Position numbers and translations under genes: made by a program
Source of the DNA: Chromera velia
Taxonomy: Eukaryota > Sar > Chromeraceae
Reading direction: 5' to 3'
DNA: 15,000 bases
Assembly (NCBI GenBank): GCA_018398765.1
Contig: JAHBMJ010004262.1
Coordinates: forward strand, 133,050-148,049
Shown here: one piece after another, positions 8,418 through 15,000 of the stretch
How positions within the stretch are numbered: the stretch's first letter is position 1
How the letters are laid out: each line of letters begins with the position of its first letter
Notes under the pieces: model-generated
The model's database searches: none
What the model saw: only the letters and a program-made list of their open reading frames with translations
Told to the model about the DNA's origin: nothing

Positions 8418-9111
8418 TCAGAGATAAGGAGGTGGGGAGAGAGGCGCTAGGTGGAATCCCGCTTGGGAGACAAAAAACTCAGGGTAGATCTCAGGCTGCA
8501 AATTCTCAGGGGCGTTTGAGATTGGCATGCACACAGAGTTCATGGTTGAGCTGTCTACTCCATTCGCTCCCATGTAAGACAGAAAGCGGGAGAGAAAGGC
8601 ACTGATGGGAGACGAGAGGGAGGGTAGCCGGCCATCGTCCTGAAAACCACCCACAAAGGCAGAAAACAAAGCCCTGCAAATTAATGCGTTGAAAGCATGC
8701 GTCTAATTTCAGGTACCGGCAGCGTTCAACGACTGACGTCTTCATACACTTCTGAAATTTCTCTATCCCCGCGGTTGCCTCATGGACTGCAAGGCATCCC
8801 GAATCTGCCTAGTCCTTCCAGTCATCCTCCGTGGCCCTTCCGGGATTTTGGAACGCAGGAAAGTCTCTGCAGTTTTGCACTCCAACCCCTAACTGTCCAA
8901 CAGCAATGAACTCGTGTCCAAACATTTCTCCCTGCGTGCACTCAGCACTGAGAGAGTTCTTCGGATCGAAGCGTCTGATGGAGTCGAGTGTTCTTTCGTT
9001 GTCGAACACCGCACATGGACGTCTGTAGGTGGTCAGAGGGTCCACAGCACCTTTCACAAGGAGAAGAAGAGAAAACAACGCAAAAAAACATGCACCGGCA
9101 GTGGGCACCAT
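8418..9111 (-). CDS. Secreted Cys-containing protein of unknown function, with in-frame TAG
   Basis: The minus-strand ATG at 9111 opens with a classic signal peptide: MVPTAGACFFALFSLLLLVK then GA, with likely cleavage after residue 21 or 22. The frame stays coding-like down to 8717 except for one TAG at 8811-8809 (codon 101). The same frame resumes with ADSGCLAVHEATAGIEKFQK and reaches a donor TGCCG|GTACCT. A 43-nt intron (8716-8674, ending AATTTGCAG) joins in phase 2 to exon 8673-8418, which reads ALFSAFVGGFQDDGRLPSLS, later NSVCMPISNAPENLQPEIYP, and ends at TGA. The full frame is 216 codons. At least seven Cys remain in the mature part, suggesting disulphides in a secreted or vacuolar protein. 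No family is recognised. The TAG could be a nonsense mutation, a read-through site, or the AG of a 78-nt intron (8886-8809, phase 0 on both sides). Confidence 0.6.
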
Positions 9112-9358
9112 TCTGATCTAGCATCTGTTGTTGAAAGGCAGTAATTTGAGAGAAGAAAGCCAGTAGACCCCAAGCAGTCGGCTGCTTTTGATTTGAAGAA
9201 GCAGCTGGAGGTCTTTCGGACTCGTCTCGCTGCAGTCTCTTTTAATGTCGTCGTTGTCTGAACGTTAAAGCTTGTCGTGCGCATGAAAATGCATCATGTC
9301 ATTGTGTTTGAGAGACGGTTACTAAAGCCTCAATATATACGGTTTTTGTTTTAACATG
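9112..9358. other. Upstream region of the secreted-protein gene
   Basis: About 250 bases upstream of the minus-strand start at 9111. No clear TATA box or other core promoter signal is evident. It is probably the promoter and 5' UTR by position only. Confidence 0.4.
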
Positions 9359-9443
9359 CATATATATATATATATATATGCATGCATGAAACGAAAAAAA
9401 CAAAAATCGTGCGCGTGCGTACATCCATGCATGCATGCATGAC
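9355..9443. repeat. (AT)n tract flanked by TGCATGCA motifs
   Basis: An AT dinucleotide run at about 9360-9379 is flanked by ATGCAT on both sides, making the whole a near-perfect palindrome. About 50 bases on, a CATG-CATG-CATG run occupies about 9426-9441. TGCATGCA-type motifs are known promoter elements in coccidian parasites. Here they lie 250-330 bases upstream of the minus-strand start at 9111, so a regulatory role is possible. Confidence 0.6.
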
Positions 9444-9860
9444 CGAAAAACAAAAAATCCTTTAAAAAATGGCCCCGGAAAGCGTAGCGTGGGGCACTTA
9501 GAAAACAAACCCCTGAGTCCACGCCATGCATGCACGCAGCTCACTGCATGCTCGGAGCAGAAAATTGCCGCCCCGGAAAGTCGCGGATCAAATGGTCTGG
9601 AAAAGCGAAATCCCTCTGCATGCGCCAAAGGGGACGCCATGCACCAAAATTCCAAACGAAACAATTTCAAGCTAGCTGCATTGAATTGAGTGACGGAGAA
9701 ACGTGTTGAAAAGCACGACACAAGATCGCTTGCGTACCAGTCGCTTCTTCTACTGAACTGTGCATCGGCAGTTGCTATGGGTTTTTTTGTCCAAGAGTTC
9801 TTTGGCTAGCCCAACCAGCTAGTTGTTGTTGCCGTCTCCCGCGAGGCCGTCTCCATCACG
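9444..9860. other. Spacer without a supported gene
   Basis: It contains a short repeated motif CCCCGGAAAG at about 9474 and 9573 and more TGCATG sites. Open frames here lack coding character. Confidence 0.4.
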
Positions 9861-9990
9861 ATGGCGCTTGCCACAATGCTTCGTGTTTATCGTGCTATTG
9901 GATTCCTTCACTTTGTGTGCCTCGCTTTCCAAGCTGTGAAAAGCTTTCTTTGAGTGAAACACAAGACGTGGACGCTACTGTGGAGGACCT
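9861..9990 (+). CDS. Weak candidate first exon
   Basis: An ATG at 9861 gives a short hydrophobic peptide (MALATMLRVYRAIGFLHFVC, then LAFQAVKSFL) that would suit a signal peptide or anchor but stops at TGA after 30 codons. In another frame the same stretch is open and ends VDATVEDL directly before a strong donor, CTG|GTACGTG, at 9990/9991. The two signals are in different frames and no downstream exon was found within the repeats that follow, so this is only a candidate. Confidence 0.15.
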
Positions 9991-10400
9991 GGTACGTGAA
10001 GTGTGTGCATGTCTGTTCCGGAATTTTCGTGTCTAGTCTCTCCGTCTCTTCTGGCCTCTGTGTCTTTTCACGTCGTGACATGCGCTGCATGTGCGTCGGT
10101 GCTTTGCTGTGTTTGCATTCATTGCTTTTGTAGCCTCTCTTCCCTCTGCGGCGTTTCTGCGAGTCCATACATTTATTCTGTCCGCATCAGGTCGTCTTTT
10201 CTCGTTCATTGTCTCTGCCTGGTTTCTCCTCTTTGTGTCAATGCGCATTCCCTCCGCATCCCTCCGCATTTCTTCTTTCATCTTCGTTCAAACATTCTCT
10301 CTGTGTTTGCCTTGGCGCAATTCTCCGATCATTGCATGTCTCTGCATCTTTTCTCTCCTCTCGATGTATCCATTCCCTCTGATCGAGACGCTACTGCTGC
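9991..10400. other. Pyrimidine-rich spacer leading into the minisatellite
   Basis: The plus strand is T/C-rich and has long open frames dominated by Ser, Leu, Phe and Cys, typical of low-complexity pyrimidine DNA rather than coding. CCTCCGCAT is repeated at about 10250-10268. Decayed versions of the CTCTCTGC motif suggest the minisatellite once extended through here. Confidence 0.5.
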
Positions 10401-10890
10401 CTCTACACATTGACTGTCTCTGCATCACTTCTGCCGTCTCGATGCGTTGACTCGCCTTGCGTCGCTTCTGCCGTCTCCATGCATTGCATGGCTCTCTCTG
10501 TGTCACTGTTGCCTTGTCCACCCATTGACTCTCTCTGCGTAACTGTTGTCTTCTCCATGAATTGACTGCCTTGCTGCCGTCTCCACGCGTTGGCCCTGCT
10601 ACGTCGCTGTTGCCTTCTCTATCCTTCTCTATGCATTGGCTCTGACTGAGTCCCTTAAAGTTTGCGTCGCTTCTCCTGCCTCATGCATTGACTCTATCTG
10701 CGTCACTTCTGCCGCCTCCATGTGTTGACTCTCTCTGTGTCGCTTTAGCCACTTCAATGCATTCACTCTGTCTTACTTCTCAGACTGCCGCCTCCATGCG
10801 TTGACTCCCTCTGCGTCGCTGTTGCCTTCTCCATATTCATTGCCTCTCTCTGCTTCGTTGCTGCCATCTCCATGCATTGACATGCATTAA
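10401..10890. repeat. Degenerate 37-bp minisatellite, about 13 units
   Basis: Units follow the pattern CCATGCATTGACTCTCTCTG followed by CGTCGCTTCTGCCGTCT. Most are 36-39 bases long (several exactly 37), with one shortened unit of 28 and a few with insertions. Divergence between units is substantial. Because 37 is not a multiple of three and stops occur, the array is not protein-coding. A further decayed unit lies at about 10905-10935, and the GCCGTCTCC motif also appears twice at 9833-9855. Confidence 0.8.
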
Positions 10891-11110
10891 CTTTCTTTCT
10901 AGCTTTCTTTGCGTCACTTCTGCCGTCTGCTAGCCGTCTGCGAGCATTCGCTCTCTGTGGGGCCGCGTCTGTCCATCGCTGTCCATTTAGCGTATCTGCA
11001 TCGCATCACCGCCTCGCTGTCGACATGCACTCGGAGTTTGTCGATCTACTTGCTTTTGCGGTCCCTTTTCATCGCTTCTCTTTCCTGTACGAGTGCAAAG
11101 TAAACAAAAG
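10891..11110. other. Edge of the repeat region
   Basis: Contains decayed minisatellite-like sequence. A short open frame at 10909-11103 lacks a proper ATG context and coding character. No gene is supported. Confidence 0.4.
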
Positions 11111-11930
11111 TGATTAAACTTCTTTACACCCGTGCACTTGCCAAGCGTGGTATGTTATTGTTGATCAATGAGAGCTAGTTGTTTCGGTATGTTCACTTTC
11201 CTGATGAGTCAATGTTCAAATATTAATATATTCAAATGCTTGCGCAAGTACTAGTGTTGAGACTAGCTGAGACGCTACGCTGAGACGTAAAGTATAAATA
11301 TATACAGACGGATAATATATCACGGATTATGTTTTTTTTTTATTAACTTTACTTGTAACTTTAAGAACGCTCAACAAATAAAACCATAAACGACCGTATA
11401 GCGATTATAAGAATGATAAAGGCAACTTAAGACTGGTAATATAAATGCATACTGATTTGCATGATACCGCTAACAAATGGTGTAGCTTAGTGACAGCCTG
11501 AGTCTAGCTGAATATCTATGAATATCGTTAGAAAAAAAATATAAATTTTTGAAAAGGTAATTAAGATCTTACGTTTAATTATTTTGTTTACAAATTAAAA
11601 TTCAATTAAATTTGATCAATGTGATATCAATGTGTCATGTATAACTGATGTATACCGCTATAACTTCAATAAATTTAATGCAATTGATCTAGCAATTGAT
11701 GATTAATGATTGAGGGTTTTGTTATGCATGCCGTGTCCTCATATACTAATGCAATTTCATTTTTTTAAACACTTTTTTAAAATAACATTTTTTAATGTCG
11801 TACTATGTTGGTTCAAAAACCGTTTAATTATTTAATATTATTCAATTTTTATGCTTCAAACCATTTTAAGCCGAATTAATTCCAAAGTATTCAGAAGAAC
11901 TGCATGCGGCTTTCTGGGTCCGTTTGCACA
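11111..11930. other. AT-rich island without genes
   Basis: Composition changes abruptly to AT-rich at about 11110 and stays so to about 11890. No open frame of note is present on either strand. ATACCGCTA is found at about 11464 and (as ATACCGCTATAA) at 11652, and CAATTGAT occurs twice at 11681-11699. No terminal inverted repeats were recognised. Confidence 0.5.
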
Positions 11931-11974
11931 CTTACGTGCGTCAGATCATACTCTGTCTCTGTCAGACCCATGCA

Positions 11975-12190
11975 ATCCCATGCATGCATCGCCGGCCCGG
12001 CCGCTGCATGCCATGGGCCCTGGCCGATAGTATATTAAAGTGGTAGTACCTCCTAATGCTTAAGTAGCCACGTAAAAATGAAGAGTTTACGTCCCCAGCC
12101 GGCCTCTGCCGTGGCCGCCGGCGGAGCCGGCCAACGGACGTCAACGTGTCATGCAGATACCGTGGCCGCCGGCAGAGCCGGCCAACGAAA
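11975..12190. repeat. Cluster of GC-rich self-complementary repeats
   Basis: Within the AT-rich island lies a GC-rich block. Bases 12109-12136 and 12160-12187 are direct copies of a 28-bp unit (27/28 identical) beginning CCGTGGCCGCCGGC and ending GCCGGCCAACG. A near-inverted copy of part of it, GCCGGCCTCTGCC, lies at 12098-12110. A further GC palindromic stretch, GCCGGCCCGGCCG, occurs at about 11991. A small hairpin ACGTAAA...TTTACGT sits at 12070-12092. The units can fold back on themselves, like the hairpins in the element downstream, but the sequences differ. Confidence 0.8.
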
Positions 12191-12490
12191 TTGAACTTTC
12201 AATATTTCATGAACTTTTGCATACTCCCTAGGAGCATTTCAGTGCATGCATGAGCTGAATCTTAGAATAGGTGCCTCAGTACAAAAGGCCGTTAGAACTA
12301 AAAAAAGAATATAACACTAAAAATCTTAAAATACTGTGATAAAATATTCTGTCGTCTTTATCTCTGATCTACATTTCTCTTTCTTTCTACCCAATCATCT
12401 CTTTATCTTATATCTCTCCTCCTTTTCATCACTCCGGGTGGCACTCCCTTCACCACCAACAGTTTAGGGTATGAAAGGATGATCTTTCTT
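12191..12490. other. Left flank of the transposon-like element
   Basis: No gene is seen. The stretch is AT-rich, then TC-rich from 12350 on, and contains GTGCATGCATGAGC at about 12243. Confidence 0.5.
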
Positions 12491-12498
12491 TCTCTATT
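12491..12498. repeat. Target site duplication, left copy
   Basis: TCTCTATT directly abuts the left terminal repeat and is repeated exactly at 14370-14377, directly after the right terminal repeat. Confidence 0.85.
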
Positions 12499-12526
12499 TA
12501 CCTCCCTGAACCTAATGTCCACTTGA
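12499..12526 (+). repeat. Left terminal inverted repeat
   Basis: Reads TACCTCCCT at the outside and TGTCCACTTGA at the inside. It differs from the reverse complement of the right end only at positions 1 and 10. The inner CTTGA recurs at the start of each hairpin unit that follows. Confidence 0.9.
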
Positions 12527-12533
12527 ATGGTGG

Positions 12534-12705
12534 GGCCGCATTTTTAGATAGGCTTGAACGCCCGCGCCGCAGCCCGCGCCGCAGGCGCGGGCGGTATCTT
12601 GAAGGCCCGCGCCGCAGGCGCGGGCGGTGTCTTGAAAGGTAGCGCCGCAGGCGCGGGCAGTGTCTTAATTGACCGGCCGCGCCGCAGGCGCGGGCGGTGT
12701 CTTGA
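12534..12705 (+). repeat. Subterminal array of GC-rich hairpins
   Basis: Units begin with CTTGA (or CTTAA) at 12553, 12598, 12631, 12664 and 12701, spaced 45, 33, 33 and 37 bases apart. Each of the first four contains a stem-loop of the form GCCCGCGCC-GCA-GGCGCGGGC. Stems at 12572-12592 and 12605-12625 are perfect 9-bp arms with a GCA loop; the third (right arm 12650-12658) is damaged on the left; the fourth (12675-12695) has one mismatch. The array is preceded by GGCCGCA...TTTAGATAGGCTTGA (12534-12557), which is repeated at the other end of the element in the same orientation. It could be a transposase-binding or regulatory array. Confidence 0.9.
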
Positions 12706-12710
12706 AAGGC

Positions 12711-12770
12711 AGCATGCAGCTGCATGCTAAAGAATCGCAGCTGCATGCTAAAGAATCGCAGCTGCATGCG
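12711..12770. repeat. Palindrome and 21-bp tandem repeat
   Basis: AGCATGCAGCTGCATGCT at 12711-12728 is a perfect 18-bp palindrome. The unit GCAGCTGCATGCTAAAGAATC then repeats, giving about 2.5 copies to 12770. It directly follows the hairpin array and contains a possible start codon (12714) for the element's ORF. Confidence 0.9.
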
Positions 12771-12895
12771 TGTCCACCCGTCTCCCGAAGTGCAAATGTA
12801 TCTAACCCAACAGAAGAAGGATTCACAGCATCAGAAGTATTGTCTACAAAGTGTTGGTGGTTGATCTTGCTTTGCCGGAGTCTAAGAGAAACTGA

Positions 12896-13783
12896 GACTT
12901 GCAGAAGGCTTTCCGGCAGGAAACTCCTCGTGCGATACCCGGACCCCCAACTCCACCCTCGGGGTTACTCCTTCCACACAACGTAAAGGTTAGTGGGGTG
13001 GGGTGGGATTATGTGGCACGGTTAAATAGACAGCAGCAAGGATGCCTGCGTTTTCGGTCACAGACAAAGCAAGCTGTGATCGAAGACGATAGAGAAGGGA
13101 ATGGGTTTCAAGTGCATGGTGTGTACGAGTTGATGTCAATCGAACTTACAGACGGAAAAAAAGCAGCAGTGCATTGCATGTTCGCTTATGTTGAAGAGCT
13201 TCGTATCGCACGCCAGGAAGGGTTATCAGCAGGAAGCCTGTATCGCAGACAGTCAATCAAAAAATCAGATGTTGAGAAAGGATACGCTATGATCACACCT
13301 CTTAGAAGAGATGGAGACGGGAAGTTCTTCCTCGACCACGGAGTCGCACACTGCATGGACCTCGTCCCTCTGTCAGACTTTAGTTATGCTGTTGAGTTTC
13401 AGGGAGGGTGCATCATGAAATTCAATCAGGAAGTGGGAAGGGGGGCGTTCAAGCCTGCATCTTTGTTCTTCAATTTCGAACTTCGCTCCCATATGGTCTC
13501 ATGGGGAGATCAATTTGTAGCACGCACTGAACAGTCCAACGCAGTGAGGCAGAGAAGGCAAGAGAGACAGAGAGCAATTTCAGTGAACGGCTTGTCTTCA
13601 CTGAGCAAGCAGGAGGCCAGAAATGAGCTTCGTGCCCGCTCTCTTGCCCTCACTGAGGGAAAAAATCCTGTTGAGGAAGTGGGAAGGGCAATTGTGTTTA
13701 ACTTGTACGCAGATGCGAGACAGCAGTGGTCTCCCCGCTCAGGAGAGACACTGCAGACAAATTTTGAATACAGATTTTCGTGA
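12896..13783 (+). CDS. Element ORF 1, unrecognised protein
   Basis: The frame is open from 12896 to TGA at 13781-13783 and codes for up to about 295 residues. The first in-frame ATG is only at 13133, so a spliced start is likely. An ATG at 12714 with 28 codons, donor AAT|GTATCT at 12797/12798 and acceptor GACTTGCAG at 12904 joins in phase 0 and gives a 320-residue protein. Features include a mixed alpha/beta-looking core (VHGVYELMSIELTDGKKAAV; KGYAMITPLRRDGDGKFFLD), a Cys/His pair in GVAHCMDL, and a basic helical region (AVRQRRQERQRA). I see no transposase triad, helicase or polymerase motif. It could be the element's own protein or a captured host gene. The coding signal is good; the function is unknown. 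Confidence 0.6.
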   Translation, partial: DLQKAFRQETPRAIPGPPTPPSGLLLPHNVKVSGVGWDYVARLNRQQQGCLRFRSQTKQAVIEDDREGNGFQVHGVYELMSIELTDGKKAAVHCMFAYVEELRIARQEGLSAGSLYRRQSIKKSDVEKGYAMITPLRRDGDGKFFLDHGVAHCMDLVPLSDFSYAVEFQGGCIMKFNQEVGRGAFKPASLFFNFELRSHMVSWGDQFVARTEQSNAVRQRRQERQRAISVNGLSSLSKQEARNELRARSLALTEGKNPVEEVGRAIVFNLYADARQQWSPRSGETLQTNFEYRFS

Positions 13784-13810
13784 ACGGTCTCCGCACCTTC
13801 CCCCTTTCTT

Positions 13811-14065
13811 ATGTCTTCATCACAACAAGTTGCTTCTCTGCTTGCAGGCTCTGCCCAAACTTCTTCGTCTTCAAATTTTCTGGCAGCAGCTGGGGAGGAA
13901 CAAAGTGAGGCCCAGCAGAGAGAAGCAGAGAGACAAGAGCAACAAAAGAGACTTGCTCTTTATCAAGCGCGTGGTCTCAGAGTGCGAACTCACCAAACGC
14001 AGGTGCAAGCCCGTGAAATCTGCAGGTTGAGCAATCTTACTGATTCTGATTCAGAAGATGAATGA
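13811..14065 (+). CDS. Element ORF 2, Gln/Glu-rich with acidic tail
   Basis: Runs from ATG 13811 to TGA 14063-14065, 84 residues. It is in the same frame as ORF 1, from which it is separated by one TGA and nine codons. It starts with a Ser/Ala-rich stretch, then a probable coiled coil (EEQSEAQQREAERQEQQKRL), then RGLRVRTHQTQVQAREICRL and a strongly acidic end DSDSEDE. A splice-acceptor-like TGCTTCTCTGCTTGCAG ends at 13847 inside it, but the only nearby donor (13780) does not restore this frame. A second frame is also open from 13848 to 14030. ORF 2 could be a separate small protein or the C-terminal part of ORF 1 after an acquired stop. Confidence 0.45.
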   Translation: MSSSQQVASLLAGSAQTSSSSNFLAAAGEEQSEAQQREAERQEQQKRLALYQARGLRVRTHQTQVQAREICRLSNLTDSDSEDE

Positions 14066-14276
14066 ATAGAGATGTTATATATGACCATATACTGGCACCA
14101 AGCTATGTATGATGTAATCTAGGATGTAATATTGATATTGTATGATTATATATGATGATATGTACAAAACCTAGGCATGAATAGTATTTTAAAGGCAATA
14201 TATCGATTTATTTATACTAATTTATACATTATTATTTTTTTATTTTTTTTTTATATTCTTTGAATGAGATTTGCTA
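14066..14276. other. AT-rich 3' segment of the element
   Basis: The stretch is strongly AT-rich, with repeated TATATGAT-like words at 14086-14160 and T-runs at 14235-14252. No ORF is seen. It probably holds the 3' UTR and end of transcripts from the element's ORFs. Confidence 0.5.
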
Positions 14277-14323
14277 GGCCGCAAATTTAGATAGACTTGA
14301 TTGGCCGCGCCGCAGGCGCGGAC
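14277..14323 (+). repeat. Right-end copy of the subterminal repeat and one hairpin
   Basis: Bases 14277-14300 match 12534-12557 at 21 of 24 positions, in direct orientation. One hairpin follows (arms 14303-14311 and 14315-14323, loop GCA) with a core CCGCGCC/GGCGCGG stem. The element therefore has inverted outer repeats but directly repeated inner ones. Confidence 0.85.
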
Positions 14324-14341
14324 GATCTTGATATTTTTTTT

Positions 14342-14369
14342 TCAAGTGGACATTAGGTTTAGGGAGGTC
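14342..14369 (-). repeat. Right terminal inverted repeat
   Basis: The inverse of the left terminal repeat with two mismatches; it ends TTAGGGAGGTC at the outside. A run of eight T precedes it. Confidence 0.9.
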
Positions 14370-14377
14370 TCTCTATT
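14370..14377. repeat. Target site duplication, right copy
   Basis: TCTCTATT, identical to 12491-12498. Confidence 0.85.
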
Positions 14378-15000
14378 CTTTGATCTTATTTCTGTATTAT
14401 TCTTCTGTTCTCTTCTATGCTCTATACAGTACTTACTAGTGCTGTCTCCTCGCCATCTCGCCATCGCGATGCACGCAAACAAGTCAAAAAATAACTTTGA
14501 TTATGACAGAAAAAGCTTATTTTACATATTTTTAATGTTGAAGTCAATAATTATTATCGGAAATCACTGGGGAAATCAATAGTCACTATCGGAAAATAAT
14601 GGTTTACATAAGAATAATGAAAAACGAGTTAACCCACTGATGTATAAAATAAATATAATTGTCTAGATAATTGTATAGCTTTAATTATAGGTATAACATG
14701 GTATAGGTTGGTCGAGCTTTGTGATAGCTTTGGCCTTCAGAGTCTAGAGTGGCCCTCTCGGAAATGAATGAATACCATACACTAGATCACGCAACAATGG
14801 CACCAACATTTTAGGCAACATCATACAAGATCAGCGGCCATCGTATGAGGTTAAAACTGGGAATCAAGTTTTTGTTATTGTTTTTATCCAATCCTCACTT
14901 TTGGACTGACAGCCTAAGACGCTGCGGGATTCTCTTATCGCAAACTCGGAGCATAAGCTAAATCATTTTTACCAAAGCAGCCCTCAGCGCTTCTGTCCAT
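14378..15000. other. Right flank, AT-rich, no supported gene
   Basis: TC-rich just after the element, then AT-rich from 14480. A short minus-strand start at the very end (ATG at 15000) reads about 21 codons before a stop. A plus-strand open frame at about 14770-14910 contains PSYEVKTGNQVFV, which faintly resembles the end of retroelement integrases, but it is too short to call. Confidence 0.4.

Larger units (their letters stand above)
12499..14369. mobile_element. TIR DNA transposon-like element, 1,871 bp, unassigned family
   Basis: The element is bounded by 28-bp inverted repeats (12499-12526 and 14342-14369) that match at 26 of 28 positions and is flanked by a perfect 8-bp duplication. The outermost bases differ (T on the left, G on the right when read inward), followed by ACCTCCCT on both sides. 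Inside are GC-rich hairpin repeats at both ends, a Gln/Glu-rich short ORF, a larger ORF of up to about 295 codons, and an AT-rich 3' segment. Eight-base duplications are typical of hAT, P and Merlin elements, but the TIR does not start like hAT (CAGNG) and I see no DDE transposase, zinc-finger BED or RNase H-like motif. It may be a novel autonomous type, or a non-autonomous element carrying a captured gene. Confidence 0.85.

Noticed and set aside
8003-8605. Plus-strand open frame of about 200 codons
   Set aside because: It crosses the CT/CA microsatellite (reading as a Thr-His run) and lies opposite exons of two minus-strand genes.
9299-9721. Minus-strand open frame of about 140 codons
   Set aside because: It runs through the AT dinucleotide and CATG repeats and reads as Tyr/Ile/His/Ala repeats; no start or splice support.
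10003-10450. Two overlapping plus-strand open frames in the pyrimidine-rich region
   Set aside because: Composition is low-complexity T/C, the frames overlap each other, and the region grades into a 37-bp repeat, so the openness is explained by base bias.
10401-10890. CRISPR-like repeat array
   Set aside because: Units are contiguous and degenerate with no unique spacers, in a eukaryotic context; it is a minisatellite.
12499-14369. hAT-family assignment based on the 8-bp duplication
   Set aside because: The ends do not begin with the usual CAGNG-like bases and the ORFs show no hAT dimerisation or BED motifs, so duplication length alone is not enough.
14770-14910. Possible integrase C-terminal fragment (PSYEVKTGNQVFV)
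   Set aside because: The match is short and generic, and there is no upstream catalytic domain or LTR.

Overview
The window looks like nuclear DNA of a eukaryote with intron-rich genes. Coding stretches are bounded by GT...AG introns with pyrimidine-rich 3' ends, genes lie on both strands with long spacers, and microsatellites, minisatellites and AT-rich islands are frequent. TGCATGCA-type motifs are very common, which suggests an alveolate: a chromerid alga such as Chromera, or a coccidian apicomplexan. This is inference from style, not a sequence match. I see no bacterial operon, rRNA, tRNA or CRISPR array.

Layout. (1) 1-3111, plus strand: the 3' part of a multi-exon gene. Its first two visible exons encode the C-terminal end (subdomain XI) of a protein kinase catalytic domain, and the later exons give a basic, then low-complexity tail; the exact 3' end is unresolved. 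(2) 3288-4364, plus strand: two exons joined by a phase-1 intron, encoding a disordered Ser/Pro/Gly/Lys-rich protein. It is either a separate gene or the last exons of the kinase gene, and a possible extra exon lies at 4701-4828. (3) 4829-7150: no convincing gene; 5350-6520 is an AT-rich island. (4) 7153-9111, minus strand: two unrecognised genes in tandem. The upstream one (9111-8418) has a clear signal peptide but an in-frame TAG. The downstream one (8236-7153) switches frame once. A CT/CA microsatellite separates them. (5) 9112-11110: AT/TGCATGCA repeats and a degenerate 37-bp minisatellite. (6) 11110-12490: a second AT-rich island with a cluster of GC-rich self-complementary repeats. (7) 12499-14369: a complete 1,871-bp DNA-transposon-like element. 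(8) 14378-15000: AT-rich flank without a supported gene.

The strongest signal is the element at 12499-14369. It has 28-bp terminal inverted repeats (26/28 identical) and a perfect 8-bp target duplication, TCTCTATT. At the left end is an array of GC-rich hairpins of about 33 bp; a single hairpin of the same type, in the same orientation, lies at the right end. Between them are one or two ORFs in the same reading frame that I cannot assign to any transposase family. It is either a little-known transposon type or a non-autonomous element carrying a captured gene.

The genes show no obvious shared pathway. The exon models are hand-built from phase consistency and splice-site appearance and need transcript data.
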